Part shown: positions 11,031-21,733 of the stretch, piece by piece
Position numbering within the stretch: the stretch's first letter is position 1
How the letters are laid out: each line of letters opens with the position of its first letter
Origin: Neoarius graeffei
Lineage: Eukaryota; Chordata; Actinopteri; Siluriformes; Ariidae
Length of the DNA stretch: 64,000 nucleotides
Assembly (NCBI RefSeq): GCF_027579695.1
Contig: NC_083577.1
Span: 30,369,198 to 30,433,197, forward strand
Direction of reading: 5' to 3'
Position numbers and translations under genes: made by a program
Notes under the pieces: generated by a model
What the model was told of the DNA's origin: nothing
The model's database searches: none
The model's input: the letters and a program-made list of their open reading frames with translations, nothing else

Positions 11031-11446
11031 GTAAAGTATGAATTAAGATAGGAGGCAGCCAGGATCCCGACCCCGGATTCCAGGAGAAAAGAGAAAAAAA
11101 AAAGGAGGGGAGGGGGACAAACAAACAGACTTATGCCGCTTTTCCACTACAAACGCGGCTGAGCCGTGCCGTGCCGAGTCGAGCTGAGTCGAGCTGAGCG
11201 GGGCTGTTGGAGTTGCATTTTGACTACAACCGCGCTGAACCGTGCTGGCTGGAAGTGGGTGGACACATTGGGTGGAGTTAGCGAAAGTGGGTGGACGTCA
11301 TGTGATGTCGTTAAGCAGCGCAAACAGTGACATCAGTGACAGTGGCGGAACAAGTCAGAGCCGGGCCGGGGGCGGGGCAAATGACCGGGCCCTTTATTAA
11401 AGCTTATCATAACATCATTTTAGGCTACAAAATGTCCGCAACTGCG

Positions 11447-11855
11447 GTGTTTACCAATTTCAACACTACCGGGTGCAACTATGTTATTTAGTACATCAAG
11501 TCCTTCAAACGAACATGTAACTCAGAAACAAAAAACATTAGGATACTGTACATGGCTCATAATAAAACATCAATAGCCTATACTGCGCACATTATTTGAA
11601 GGGCATACGAATGAGCGCTCAGAGGTTGCAACGATGACAGGAAGAGTCAGAAATAAAAGGAGGGCGGTGCAAACCTCACTGAATGCACTGTGTTTACCAA
11701 TTTCAACACTACGGGGTGCAACTATGTTATTTTGTACATTAAGTCCTTCAAACGAACATGTAACTCAAACAAAAAAACATTAGGCGACATACTGTACATG
11801 GCTCATAATAAAACATCAATAGCCTACTGCGCGCATTATTTGAAGGGCATACGGC
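11447..11855 (+). repeat. Direct duplication, period 243 bp
   Basis: The stretch starting GTGTTTACCAATTTCAACAC at 11447 is repeated from 11690 with few changes, through GAAGGGCATACG. The duplication is internal to the Harbinger-like element. Confidence 0.85.
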
Positions 11856-12020
11856 GAGCCTTGCGCTCCGCGAACTCGTCCACGATGGACGAGTTCGACT
11901 GGACGAGGACAGACTGAACTGGACTGAACTGGACTGGACGAGGACAGACTGAATCAGTCTGTCACTGATTCAGTGATCTTTTAAGCGGTAGTCTCACGAC
12001 CCGAATAGTAAACAATAAAC

Positions 12021-12149
12021 ATGGAGGACATGGAGTCGTTAGTGTTGCTGGTCTTGGTGCTGTGGCTTGTTGTCACCGACAACGCCAACAGATACTGGCA
12101 AGAGCGTATAGATGAGGCGAGGCGCATAAGGCTTCAGAAATTCTCGTAA
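12021..12149 (+). pseudogene. Small ORF of the Harbinger-like element (42 aa)
   Basis: ATG at 12021 opens a 42-codon frame (MEDMESLVLLVLVLWLVV... ending RLQKFS) with a hydrophobic N-terminal run and a basic end. It resembles the N-terminal start of nuclease genes in Harbinger-type elements, but this is a weak match from memory and the rest of the gene is absent. It could be chance. Confidence 0.3.
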
Positions 12150-12470
12150 TTCGTAATTATTCTTCTTCCGGGTTTGCGGTGTTTACAGATCCCAGCGCGC
12201 TCGCGGGGCGTGTGTGGGCATGTGAGGACACGCCTCCTCACCAATCAGTGCACAGGGGAGTGTCTGCTCACGCCCCCAGCCTCAGTCGGCACGGTTTGGC
12301 TCGCTTCAGCCCCACTCCAAAGCGGTGCGAGTTTTAGGGGCTAAGCAGGGCTGAAGCGAGCCAAGTCGTGCTGGTTTTTGGTAGTCGAAACGCGAGCCGT
12401 GTCGGGCTGAAGTGAGCTGAAGCGAGCTGAAGTGAGCTGAAAAAGGGTAGTGGAAAAGGGCCAATAGTCA

Positions 12471-12930
12471 ACTTACCCCCAAACCCGCAACCTCCCCCCA
12501 TAGCACCTTCCACTACCCCATCCCCAAACGACAGGATACCAGTGCTAACTCCACAAGGAGTCATGAACCAAAAGAACAAAATCAAGGCTTTGGACCGAAC
12601 AGTCATCTTCACCTCGCTCCAATACAGTTGGAGCTCCTGCAAACTTTCCTCTAAGGAATATTCAGCTGAGGACAAGGCTGAAATATTAAACAACACAAAA
12701 CCAAGAACCATCTTAAAAAAAAAAAAAACTTGTGCAAACAGTGGGAGTTGAGGTGCCATTTACATCAAAGTCAACAAAACATAACTACAATAGTGAAATA
12801 ATATTCAGAGCTATATTGTAGATAGCGCTGTTAAAAGTCGTTTTAGCACCACCACTTTAAAAAGTAACATAACTGCAGTGGGACCTACACTCAGAACTGT
12901 GATACAATGATTTTGGAGTAGCAAACCGGT
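12471..12930 (-). other. LINE linker between ORF1 and ORF2
   Basis: This is sequence between the end of ORF1 and the Harbinger-like insert. It holds a 15-base A run (about 12714-12728) and no coding motif that I recognise. Open frames here look accidental. Confidence 0.5.
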
Positions 12931-13893
12931 TTATTTGAGTGTTCTCACAAAAACTGCAGCTTTGCTGGGTGATGTAAACTCTCTTGTGACATCTCCTCTT
13001 GTGACCCGGAGGCGAGCTGGGTGTAGCAGCCCAAATCTTATGTCTGTAATGTCCCTGAGCTGGCGTCGGACATCATTGAAGGCTGCGCGGGCTTTTGCTG
13101 TACGCACAGTAAAATCTGGAAAAATGGAGATTGTTGAATCCTTTACTTTGATCTGCTGTTGGGCTCTGGCACATCGTAGGACATCAACACAATCTGCATA
13201 ATAGTGCATACATGCTATTATTGGACGGGGACATTCACTGGGTTTCGGTTTAGGCTGAAGGGATTGGTAGGCACGGTCCACAACTGGCCCTTGCTCCAGG
13301 CAGAGAGCATCTTTAAGAAGGGTGGAAACTGTGGCCGCGTTGACTGGGCCGTGCTCCTCGGGTAGTCCTATTATCCTGATGTTATCATGGCGAGACCTCG
13401 CCTCCAAATCTTCACATTTACTATCAAGAGTGGCAAGTTGGGCCGAAAATTTGTCCATTTTACTTTTGAGTGAAACCACATCATCAGTACATGTCGACAG
13501 CGAGCCCTCCATGCCATTCACAGTCATCCTTAGCACATCCACCTCCGACTTGATAGCCACCATGTTAGCAGTTAGTTCAGTTTTCACGCTCTGTAGCTTG
13601 GACTTTATCTGGATCAAGTTGTTTGCCATTGCCGTTTCTAATTCAGTTTTAAAAATGCATACTATCTCTTCTCGAAGAGCAGCGAGCAGTTCAACCTTAA
13701 AGTCCGCAGAACCCATGCTCGAAGCGGCATCAGCCCCCTCTGGAGGAAGCGGCTTAGCAGCCCCGCTTCGCAGCGGGATAGTTGCAACACTATGAGGCGG
13801 GGATGTAGCCGGAGGAGCAGGCCTCGTCTGCATAGCCACCGGGTTGCTCGCACTCTTTGGTTTTGAAGGCATATCAACATGCAGCTTAGTCAC
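12931..13893 (-). CDS. LINE ORF1 protein (L1 type)
   Basis: An uninterrupted 320-codon frame. The N-terminal 90 residues are rich in Pro, Ala and Ser (low complexity). Residues about 75-155 form a heptad-rich coiled coil (VKTELTANMVAIKSEVDVL, then LKSKMDKFSAQLATLDSK). Next comes an RRM-like segment starting DNIRIIGLPEE, and a C-terminal domain with the pattern ARAAFNDVRRQLR and LHPARLRVT, as in L1 ORF1 proteins. The known role of the family is an RNA-binding trimer that packages LINE RNA. A start at the next Met (DMPSKPKS, 7 codons in) is equally possible. The frame is open, yet the partner ORF2 is broken, so the element is dead in cis. Confidence 0.88.
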   Translation of the reverse strand: MTKLHVDMPSKPKSASNPVAMQTRPAPPATSPPHSVATIPLRSGAAKPLPPEGADAASSMGSADFKVELLAALREEIVCIFKTELETAMANNLIQIKSKLQSVKTELTANMVAIKSEVDVLRMTVNGMEGSLSTCTDDVVSLKSKMDKFSAQLATLDSKCEDLEARSRHDNIRIIGLPEEHGPVNAATVSTLLKDALCLEQGPVVDRAYQSLQPKPKPSECPRPIIACMHYYADCVDVLRCARAQQQIKVKDSTISIFPDFTVRTAKARAAFNDVRRQLRDITDIRFGLLHPARLRVTRGDVTREFTSPSKAAVFVRTLK

Positions 13894-14019
13894 AACAAGC
13901 TCTTGGAGTCAAAATGTAATGATGGGGGGTTCATGGAGATGCGCCAATGTTAGTCCCAAAGGAGTTCTGCAGGAGCTCCTGTAAACACATCTCACTCCAT
14001 TAGTCACTAAGCCGGAAGT

Positions 14020-14400
14020 CCAGGGACACACTGCTGGGATGTCGAAGTTGGAGACAGTACGTAATGGAATGTGGGTGTGATGACAGAATCTGCTCAGAGG
14101 AAGGGGGGGGGGATCACCTTCAGAAGTGGAATCTGGTGTGTGTGGGATTATAGTGATAAATATTTCGCAGTTTCTACACCAGATACAGCCACTCAGCTCT
14201 CAGTAGCACAGAAACTCCAGAGGATCAGAGTGAAGCTGGACTGGGACAGAGGAAAACTGTCATTCTCCAGCCCTCTCACTAACACACACTTACACACTTT
14301 CACACACATTTACTGATAAATTACTGCCAATCCTAGGTGTTGGTTCCCTAAAGATCCTCCCACTTGAGTGCTCTGTAAGAGTGAATCAGATCAGTTAGCA
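14020..14400 (+). pseudogene. Broken copy of a TRIM PRY/SPRY exon
   Basis: Matches the last exon of the TRIM gene at 33926-34305, beginning CAGGGACACACTGCTGGGAT. Only the C-terminal part of the SPRY domain remains: the GIWCVWDY and [12 protein letters not shown] motifs are readable in the frame 14071-14316. The frame stops at a TGA that corresponds to in-frame sequence in the intact copy (a short deletion after HTFTH), and a GGGGGGGG run near 14105 differs too. The upstream part is cut off by the 5' end of the LINE. The 3' flank also matches that of the intact gene, in pieces split by transposons, as far as about 19915. Confidence 0.9.
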
Positions 14401-14594
14401 CTGATGTTTTATTCCAGTTCATGAATAAAATACTGCAGATTAAAAGATTAGTTTTCTTTGTGTAAGTGTTTTTTTCACCCGTTTTGGAAACCCTGAAGCA
14501 CAAACTGATTTTTTTTTTCAAGTGAATCAACTCAAAATATTGACACAATATCTTGAAAGAATGAATTAACTTGAATAAAAATATATCTTGTCCG

Positions 14595-15545
14595 TCCCCC
14601 CAGGATTTCGCGGGCCTTTTTTGTGATTGTTGCGCGCTAAAATGTCTGATGTTGGGGGGGGGGTTTCCAAAAAATTGCGATGAAAGTTGTAGTGTTTTTT
14701 AGGTTTTTGTTGCGATTACATTGCGCGAGGAAGTGAAAGTTGCGAGAAATTGTTGCGATTTTCTCTTTTTGTGATTAAAATTGAGTGATATGTTAAATAT
14801 TAAGTTATTACTGAAAAACTATTGATTAAAAAAACAAAGACACTGAGAAATGGTCCTATAAACAACTTTACCAATATAAAAGATTACCAGGACTACAAAA
14901 ATGCAGAAAAATAGGCTTTACTTATCCAAATGCACCTGTTGGTTCAAAAGTTAAAGTGCAGAGAACCTCACAGCACAACATGAAGTTACCTTAAAATATA
15001 ATATAAATGCCTCAGTTTTCATGTAAGAAAAAAAACTATTAATACTAGTACTGTGTGCAGGCAGTCTCTCCTGAAGACTAAATTAAACAATAATTATAAA
15101 CTAATAAAATAAATGGCTCAGGCTTCATAGAAGAAAAAAAAACAATTTGAACAGAATCTCACAGTATGATGCTGAAGCTGCCTAAACAATGGAAAATAAA
15201 ATACCATTTTGGCAAAAATGTTGGCATCCATTAATTTCTTGTATTAAGTAAAAAATAATGTAAAGTGCACACAGTGCTTCACTGTAAACATAACACACTT
15301 TCAGTAACAGAATTTAAGCCTACATAAACACTGACTCGCACATGCCGCTTCTCTTGAACGTATACACGGAAGTAAGGCGGAAGGTAGTTCATCGACGTCA
15401 CCTCAAGACGACGCCAACGATTGGCCAAATTTGCGGGAAAGTTGCGGTGATTGGATATAATTGCAACACCGCCCTGAATTCGCAGGGATTGGTTGAAGTT
15501 GCATTGAAGTTGCAAATCGCAGCATCGCGAAATCCTGGAGGGTCT
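14595..15545. mobile_element. Non-autonomous DNA transposon (CCAGGATTTCGCG ends)
   Basis: Inverted ends: CCCCCCAGGATTTCGCG at 14596 and CGCGAAATCCTGGAGGG at 15527-15543. It is inserted in the 3' flank of the broken TRIM exon; the intact paralogue at 34490-34530 has no such insert. No coding content is recognised. The class is uncertain because no clean target duplication is visible. Confidence 0.75.
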
Positions 15546-16492
15546 GATTTATGATACATTTTAAAAGTATGAGGAAGTCAAAATACTAAGTGAAATAATG
15601 ACTTGAAATAAGGTATTAACTCAAAATAATGACTTAACATTTAATTAAAGTCACAAGAGTGTTTAAATACAGAATGAGCTGAAAAGATTATTTAATTTTA
15701 TCAGTGTTTCCCACAGACCAGGTAGCAATTTGTGGTGCTCCACTGTGCTGATGAGGGAATCGTGCGCGGTGTCGTGGCGGTCGGTGGAGTCGGTCATTGG
15801 GGTGTATGCAAAGTGTTTACAGTGGGCGGTGTTCAAACACAGTATTTTTCTTCAGAGTCACCTGCTGGGACTATTTTAAAGCTACAAGAAGCATTTGAGA
15901 TTATTCAGTTCAATCTAAATTCTTTTAAGTTCTTTAAGAGAATACAGCTAAAACAATTTTTATCAGAACCCTGCCTGGTTTCATTCCTCGACCCAACTTT
16001 CCATTACAGGGCAGGCCATTAGTTTGCTGGGCTGATGTTGGTGGAAAACCTGTCTTTTAAATTTATGAAAATTACTCACCAAAATTGAAGTTAAAGTTTA
16101 CTTTTTACCTTAGTTTTTTGCCTTTTTGGTGGCAATCTTTCAATCATTCGTTAGTTGACATTCAAGGAATAAATTGCAAAAAACAAGCTGGAGGTTTTTA
16201 TTTTAAATATTGAACTTAACACTTACCTCAACCAATACTAAAATGAAATAAATAGTATAATGTAACAACAAAATAATAATAAAATATCATAATTAGATGT
16301 AAGAAACCACTTAAGGTAACACCAAAGCAACTAACAATAATGAAAAAGCATTACCCTAATTGGTGCAAAGCCTGCATGCCCTATCAGAACATTTAATTCA
16401 GCTGCCAGTGTGTGTGTGCATCAGTGATGCAGTGATGGTTTATCTACTTCGCCAATAAAGCTAATAAAGATGTTTCTTAAAATATTCAGATT

Positions 16493-17891
16493 AGAGATGC
16501 ACCGATTGCAATTTTTTGGGCCGATTCCGATTTTCCACGGAGTGTGACCTGCTGATACCGATTTTGGCCGATTCCGATTTCATTTTTTCAAACCACTTCA
16601 CAGCACACACAAAGACTATTTTATCTTTATCTTTTCTTTAATAGAACATTCTGCCAGATTTTCAGTAATAAATTTTCAACACCTCAAAGGTTGAAAACAA
16701 ACAAAAAGACATTGTTCTTTGTAAAATCTTTCTTCATGTTTGGTATTAACATATTAATTCCTGAAATAGGAAATTCACACAAACATTTTTTCTTTTCCCA
16801 TCCAATATCTGGCACAAAAACAACTTCCCCCTCATATATTATTTGCCTGGAACACACTTTCATAAGCCTGTTTAGATCTGAAAACTTATGCCTTATGGAA
16901 CAACCCATTTCTTCATTCAGTATCAAAATACAAAAATAATTTCCAGTCATACTTATACCATAGCCATTCTATCATCTTTGTCAAATGTGTATTTGTAGAG
17001 TAATTTCCAATGGAATCAAGTGCAACCAAGGTTGTAAAGCAAACAAAAAGACATTTTTCTCTCTCTCTCTTTGTACAAATCTAACGAGATGTTTGGTAAT
17101 AGGCTAACGTATTAATTCCATAATGGGAAATTCACACAACCACAAACATTTTCTTCTTTTCACATCCAATATCTGGCACAAAAAAAAATCCACTATATTT
17201 GGATATCCAAATATAGTGAGGGCGGCACGGTGGTGTAGTGGTTAGCACTGTCGCCTCACAGCAAGAAGATCCTGGGTTCGAGCCCCGGGGCCGGCGAGGG
17301 CCTTTCTGTGTGGAGTTTGCATGTTCTCCCCGTGTCCGCGTGGGTTTCCTCCGGGTGCTCCGGTTTCCCCCACAGTCCAAAGACATGCAGGTTAGGTTAA
17401 CTGGTGACTCTAAATTGACCGTAGGTGTGAATGTGAGTGTGAATGGTTGTCTGTGTCTATGTGTCAGCCCTGTGATGACCTGGCGACTTGTCCAGGGTGT
17501 ACCCCGCCTTTCGCCCGTAGTCAGCTGGGATAGGCTCCAGCTTGCCTGCGACCCTGTAGAAGGATAAAGCGGCTAGAGATAATGAGATGAGATGAGAAAT
17601 ATAGTGAATTTTTTGTTGTTGTTGTTTTGTTAACGGCGCGCAGGACTGACACTGTTCTGCGCAAGCGCAACACAATCGCACTAGAAAGCATGTTCAAGCT
17701 GCCAGTGGAGCTGCGGTCTTCTTCTAGTTGCGAATTGCGAGTATTTCCACTTTCATCTCTATGTGATACACAAGTTTTGACTGGCAGAAAATCGGCATAT
17801 TTTAATTCTGACCGGCCGGTCGCCGGTCATGGCCGATTCCGTGAAAATCGGCCGATTCCGATTGGCAGCCGGTCAATCGGTGCATCTCTGG
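16493..17891. mobile_element. hAT-like element with 8-bp target duplication
   Basis: Ends AGAGATGCACCGATT and AATCGGTGCATCTCT are inverted. A perfect 8-bp target duplication TTCAGATT lies at 16485-16492 and 17892-17899. Near both ends GGCCGATTCCGATT recurs. No transposase is recognised. It sits inside the outer hAT-like element and contains a SINE. Confidence 0.9.
17220..17596 (+). mobile_element. tRNA-derived SINE (Mermaid/DANA type)
   Basis: Complete copy from GGGCGGCACGG to the GAGATGAGATGAG tail. Target duplication AAATATAGTGA at 17209-17219 and 17597-17607. The left target overlaps a perfect 28-bp palindrome (17191-17218). Confidence 0.95.
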
Positions 17892-18082
17892 TTCAGATTT
17901 TATGCTTCAGATAGCATCAACTAGGCATCCCCACGAGTATAACATTTTATTTAGGCTAGTGGGAAATCCTTATTTATTGTGATGTCAAGCCATTATTAAT
18001 AACTTGCATGAATGCTGAAGCGGGATAACTGGGATAATGCAGGCCGGTTCATCGCTATAGCCTGACTCGGGGATGTCCGTTT

Positions 18083-19467
18083 CAGGGGCGTCGTAGAGGG
18101 GGGTAAAGTAGGACTAATTCACAGGGTCCTGACTACAGGGAGGGCCCCTGGCTAGGAGGTCCCCAAAAGGAGTCTATTTTTTCCCCTTTCGGTTTTTTTT
18201 TCTCAATAATGTCAATATATGTTGGTATTTCATGCAAATTCAATGTTCTCTGGGAATACATCGGTTGAAATGTATGTCCCAGCCTGCAAATAGTACCTAT
18301 ATCAGACACCCCCATTATTAATGCACATTGGTTTAGTCCGCCCTCTCGCGGACTTTTGATTGTATGCGCAACGGATTTTTTCATGCTTCGGCATGAAACG
18401 CAGCAGACAGTTCTTAGCCAACAAGGATCATGTCGTCAAAGAAGAAATCAGGCTTTCAGAAAAGAAAAGAAAGGCAAGAAAGGCAGAGGAAACAAGATGA
18501 AGGAAAGCAACTGCTTACTGATTTCTTTCCCAAGAAAGGTGAGCCCAAATGTGAAAATTAACAACAGCTAACTGGTTATCCTATTCAGTTGCATACCACC
18601 GTGATAGTAGCCTAAATCAAATAATTCGAAATGAAATAATCTGTCATTTTGTAGGCTACCACATAATTGTGATAGAAGTCCTATTCTTGTCTTAAATTTA
18701 TTTTCATAATTACTATTATAGATACAGTGTGTGTCCCAAAAGCCTAACATAGGGTCGATGTTGGTTCAAAATGTTGTCCAAATATTAGGAAAGCTGATTT
18801 ATAAAATGAATCCCACTCAGTTTCAGAAAATGTCACAGAATGTTATGATGCCCCAGCCGCAACAGGTGTCAACAGCTTGAGAGAAGGTGAGCCTATCGTA
18901 GCCTAGATGTAAGGAAAAGCACACTATAAACCTTCTCCACCGGTGTGCGATGCCGCGCGCCCTCCTCAGGGGTGCCATAGAAACGTGGCTGACACTAAGA
19001 TATAAAATGAAATGTAATCTAAATGATTCGGCCACAACATCCTTAACAACAATACCACAACACCCATTAATGAGGTCAAGAGATTGTCTTCTTGTCCACA
19101 TCAAATTTGTAGAGTCTGTCCTCGTTACCTTATGAATGTGAATCTACGTCCATCAGCTGCCATGTCAAGGCGGCGGTGCGAATGGGCAGCGCAAGGAGGA
19201 AAAAAACAACTTCCAATCGCGAATCGTTCTGTCATATCAAATAGACTGCATGCTTATATCTGTATATATATCATGGTTGTAGAGGGCCAGTTCAAAATGT
19301 TGTACTGCCTCTGGTGTTGTTAATTTTATATATTATGAATAAAGAAAATGAAACAAAAAACTGTGCATGTGCAATATTTTCTGAGGAATCAATGCAATTG
19401 CAGCGGGGGGGGGGGGGTCCACGGAACTGGTGGTTCCTGGGGCCCCAAATTTGGTGCTACGCCCCTG
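18083..19467 (+). mobile_element. hAT element remnant with two transposase exons
   Basis: Ends CAGGGGCG (18083) and CGCCCCTG (19467) are inverted, with a perfect 8-bp target duplication GTCCGTTT at 18075-18082 and 19468-19475. It keeps the first two exons of a transposase gene and has lost the catalytic part. Confidence 0.9.
18430..18886 (+). pseudogene. N-terminal exons of a hAT transposase
   Basis: Exon 1 is 18430-18538 (MSSKKKSGFQKRKER..., then LLTDFFPKK) followed by the donor GTGAGC. Exon 2 is 18827-18886 after TTTCAG and again followed by GTGAGC. Splicing them keeps the frame (codon split G|AA). The basic N-terminus that ends in a short FF motif is typical, to my knowledge, of hAT transposases related to the ZMYM/TTF-zinc-finger group. 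No later exon is present before the right end at 19467, so this is an internal-deletion derivative. Confidence 0.7.
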
Positions 19468-19569
19468 GTCCGTTTCATGTTAGCCAAGAAGGCTATGATA
19501 AAGCTCATCACGAGCACGACGTAGGCTACCTTTTAAAATAAGGGGTCGGAGGCGAATCGGGAAGGCTGC

Positions 19570-19665
19570 GTACACGCCTCTCTCTCTCTGTGGACACGCC
19601 TCTCTCTCTGTGTGGACACGCCTCTCTGTGTGGACACGCCTCTCTCTCTCTGTGTGTGGGTGTGC
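19570..19665 (+). repeat. Short minisatellite GTGGACACGCCTCTCTCTCT
   Basis: Three to four units built on ACACGCCTCTCTCT plus TGTGTGG, with varying CT and TG runs, inside the outer hAT-like element. A GT/GC-alternating run (GTGTGCGCGCGCGCGTG) follows. Confidence 0.75.
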
Positions 19666-19820
19666 GCGCGCGCGTGAACGAGAAGAGAGAGCACTATGAA
19701 TGAACGGAACGATACGCAACGGAATTTTTTTTTTTCCAAAATCGCGAGTCTGATTGTGTGGCGCTAGGAATCCATTGTGTGGCGCTGCGCCACACAATGG
19801 TCTATGTATGGGAAACCCTG

Positions 19821-19948
19821 TTTATTGATGTATTTTAAATAGTTTTAAATAAACAGAATTTGAAAGCTCATTTCTTTACTGTATTTGTACTTGTTAGCGT
19901 TTGCTGTTAATCTTGGATGAAATGTTTAGCTGTGTGAGTGAGAGAGAG

Positions 19949-19989
<41 letters not shown>

Positions 19990-20245
19990 GTGAGTGAGTG
20001 TAAGTAAGTAACGGCAAAAACAGAGCAGCCGCTCGCGGATTCAGAGCAAACTGAGGGTTTTAATCGACACAGTGAGGGAAGGCAATGTACAATAACCAGG
20101 CCAGAGTCAATACCGGGAAATCCAACTGAGTCATGAGGGCGAGACAAATCGTGGTCATGAAACGGGCGAGAGTCCAAGAACCGGAATTGAGGAAAACACA
20201 GGCAGAATAAACACAAGGGCTGGGCAAACTGGAGTCGAGAAACCG
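19821..20245. repeat. TRIM 3' flank, GAAA microsatellite and unnamed repeat
   Basis: Up to about 19915 this is the rest of the TRIM-paralogue 3' flank (compare 34680-34775). A (GAAA)n run follows at about 19957-19989. From about 20030 comes an unnamed repeat sequence that continues on the far side of the Harbinger element (22370-22680), where GGGTATAAATA is seen at 22519. Confidence 0.55.
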
Positions 20246-20501
20246 GGGCCCTGTACTACGAAGCGGGTTTTCTGGCTTACCAGGGTAACTTCGAGAGTAA
20301 CTTGATCACGTGCAGCGTAACTTCCCGATTAACCCATACTACGAAAGTTGTCTATGTTCAAACCGAGGTATGCTGCCATGGCAATTTACGCTGCATCTCA
20401 AACCTGCTCGTCTCAGGTTATGTTCTTGGTTAACCCGAGGTTTCCGATTAACCACACCCTTTTTAAACACCACCTCTCCACCGACATTTCCTCTAGAGAC
20501 A

Positions 20502-20591
20502 ATGCCAGCGTACCTGGATGACCCGTGCGATATCGGAGCGCAGATTAGAGATGGGATTTATGGCTCTTTGGTGGGATCCGCATCTTTGTGA
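20502..20591 (+). pseudogene. Start of a Harbinger-type nuclease gene
   Basis: ATG at 20502 gives MPAYLDDPCDIGAQIRDG before the frame is lost. The D-D-P-x-D-x-G-A pattern is like the N-terminus of HARBI1-like nucleases of PIF/Harbinger elements. The catalytic part is not found; other, AT-rich DNA follows. Confidence 0.5.
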
Positions 20592-21733
20592 TCCGTTCTT
20601 TGAAAAGAGCCGTTCAAAAGACTGGCTCATTTGGCTCTTTTTAAATATTTATTCAGTTTAAAGAAGACAGCGTCTAAAGAAGCCAGATCCCTCTGCTTAG
20701 ACAGTGACATCAATATTTCTGGACATACCTTTTATATAAAGCAACCTAGACTTACATTATTGTAACCCCTAAACGCTCATAAATAACCATTAAAAAACAA
20801 TGAGGGCTTCAATGAATGTCCATGCAGAACGGCTTTTCTGTTAAAAAAAAAAAGAACCCACTCAAGAACAGTTTTCAAGAACGCAAGAATATTTTATAGA
20901 AAAACACTTGTTTTACAAAAAATATTTAAGTCTGAGATACAAAATAGATAAAACTACAATATAACACAAGAACTAGTTATCACACAAGAACATTTTAATA
21001 GAAAAAAACAAACTTTCTATATTAAAAATATTGAAATTGTAACAAAAATAGATACAACTATAAACAGTCAGATAAATAGATAAAGTTATAACAAGAACAC
21101 AAGATTATTTTAATAGGAAAAAAACAAGCTATTAATGCAAAAAATATATTAGAAAAATAGATACAACTAGACAAACAGAAATAAATGAAATACACAAAAA
21201 TAGAACAAACAATGACGATAGAATAAATTAAATGAACGTCCGTGCAAAGTAGTTTTCCCACAATATTATCATTAATATCACACAACATTATAAAGTATAT
21301 ACAAAACAATTTGAACTATTAGGCAAACAGATAAAACTTGAATAAATAAAAGGCAAATGAATGCTTGCTTGCACGCACACACACACACCATTATGAATGA
21401 TGTTTTTATATTTCATTTTCACCTGTTGCCAGGTGCGTTTGGCACTGCTGTTGCCTCTGAAATGTTCAAAGGACATACACCAACTTAGTCAAAGGGACTG
21501 AACAGTCAGTCATCCTAATTCATGTGACTCTGTGCACATATCAGCTTAAGTAGGCTACTCCATGAATTTACCATACCAAATTTTATTCAGGATTTTTCGG
21601 ACATTAAACAAGCTATAACTATATGACTGGGGCCACGTCGAAGGACCATTTTCTGTGACTTGTGATTGATCATGAAGCTTTCTCTCATCCTATACTTCTG
21701 TTCTGGAACATGTAGAAGGGAGAATGTACTTAC
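20592..21733. other. AT-rich interior of Harbinger element
   Basis: From about 20870 to 21180 a loose unit of roughly 100-120 bp (AAGAACACAAGA...ATTTTAATAGAAAAAAACAA...AAATAGATA) repeats about three times. The segment at 20577-20720 (GATCCGTTCTTTGAAAAGAG) looks like a piece of another repeat. No exon is seen. Confidence 0.45.

Larger units (their letters stand above)
11132..12470. mobile_element. PIF/Harbinger-like element inside the LINE
   Basis: Ends are inverted: CCGCTTTTCCACTAC at about 11135 and GTAGTGGAAAAGGGCC at about 12448-12463. GAGCTGAGTCGAGCTGAG-type subterminal repeats lie inside both ends. The element separates LINE ORF1 from ORF2. I could not see a clean 3-bp target duplication. 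The classification rests on the terminal wording and is moderate. Confidence 0.6.
8951..14019 (-). mobile_element. L1-clade LINE, 3' end missing
   Basis: On the minus strand this holds a short 5' leader (about 14019-13894), ORF1 (13893-12931), a linker, and ORF2 from 11030 with endonuclease and partial reverse transcriptase, cut off at 8951 inside the polymerase. Most LINE copies lose the 5' end; this one keeps the 5' end and lost the 3' end. A Harbinger-like element (about 11132-12470) interrupts the linker. The 5' end touches the broken TRIM exon at 14020. Confidence 0.88.
15702..19820. mobile_element. Outer hAT-like element with nested elements
   Basis: Ends are CAGTGTTTCCCACAGACC (15702) and the inverse TGGGAAACCCTG (to 19820). 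The paralogous flank of the intact TRIM gene (34655-34680) is continuous where this element sits, which confirms the insertion. About 1.3 kb is the element itself; the rest is two further DNA transposons and a SINE. The target duplication is too worn to state. Confidence 0.8.

Noticed and set aside
10591-11034. 147-codon plus-strand frame
   Set aside because: Antisense shadow of the LINE endonuclease.
12334-12759. 141-codon frame on the minus strand
   Set aside because: It crosses the border between LINE linker and Harbinger-like insert, so it cannot be an evolved protein.
13322-13795. 157-codon plus-strand frame
   Set aside because: Antisense shadow of LINE ORF1.
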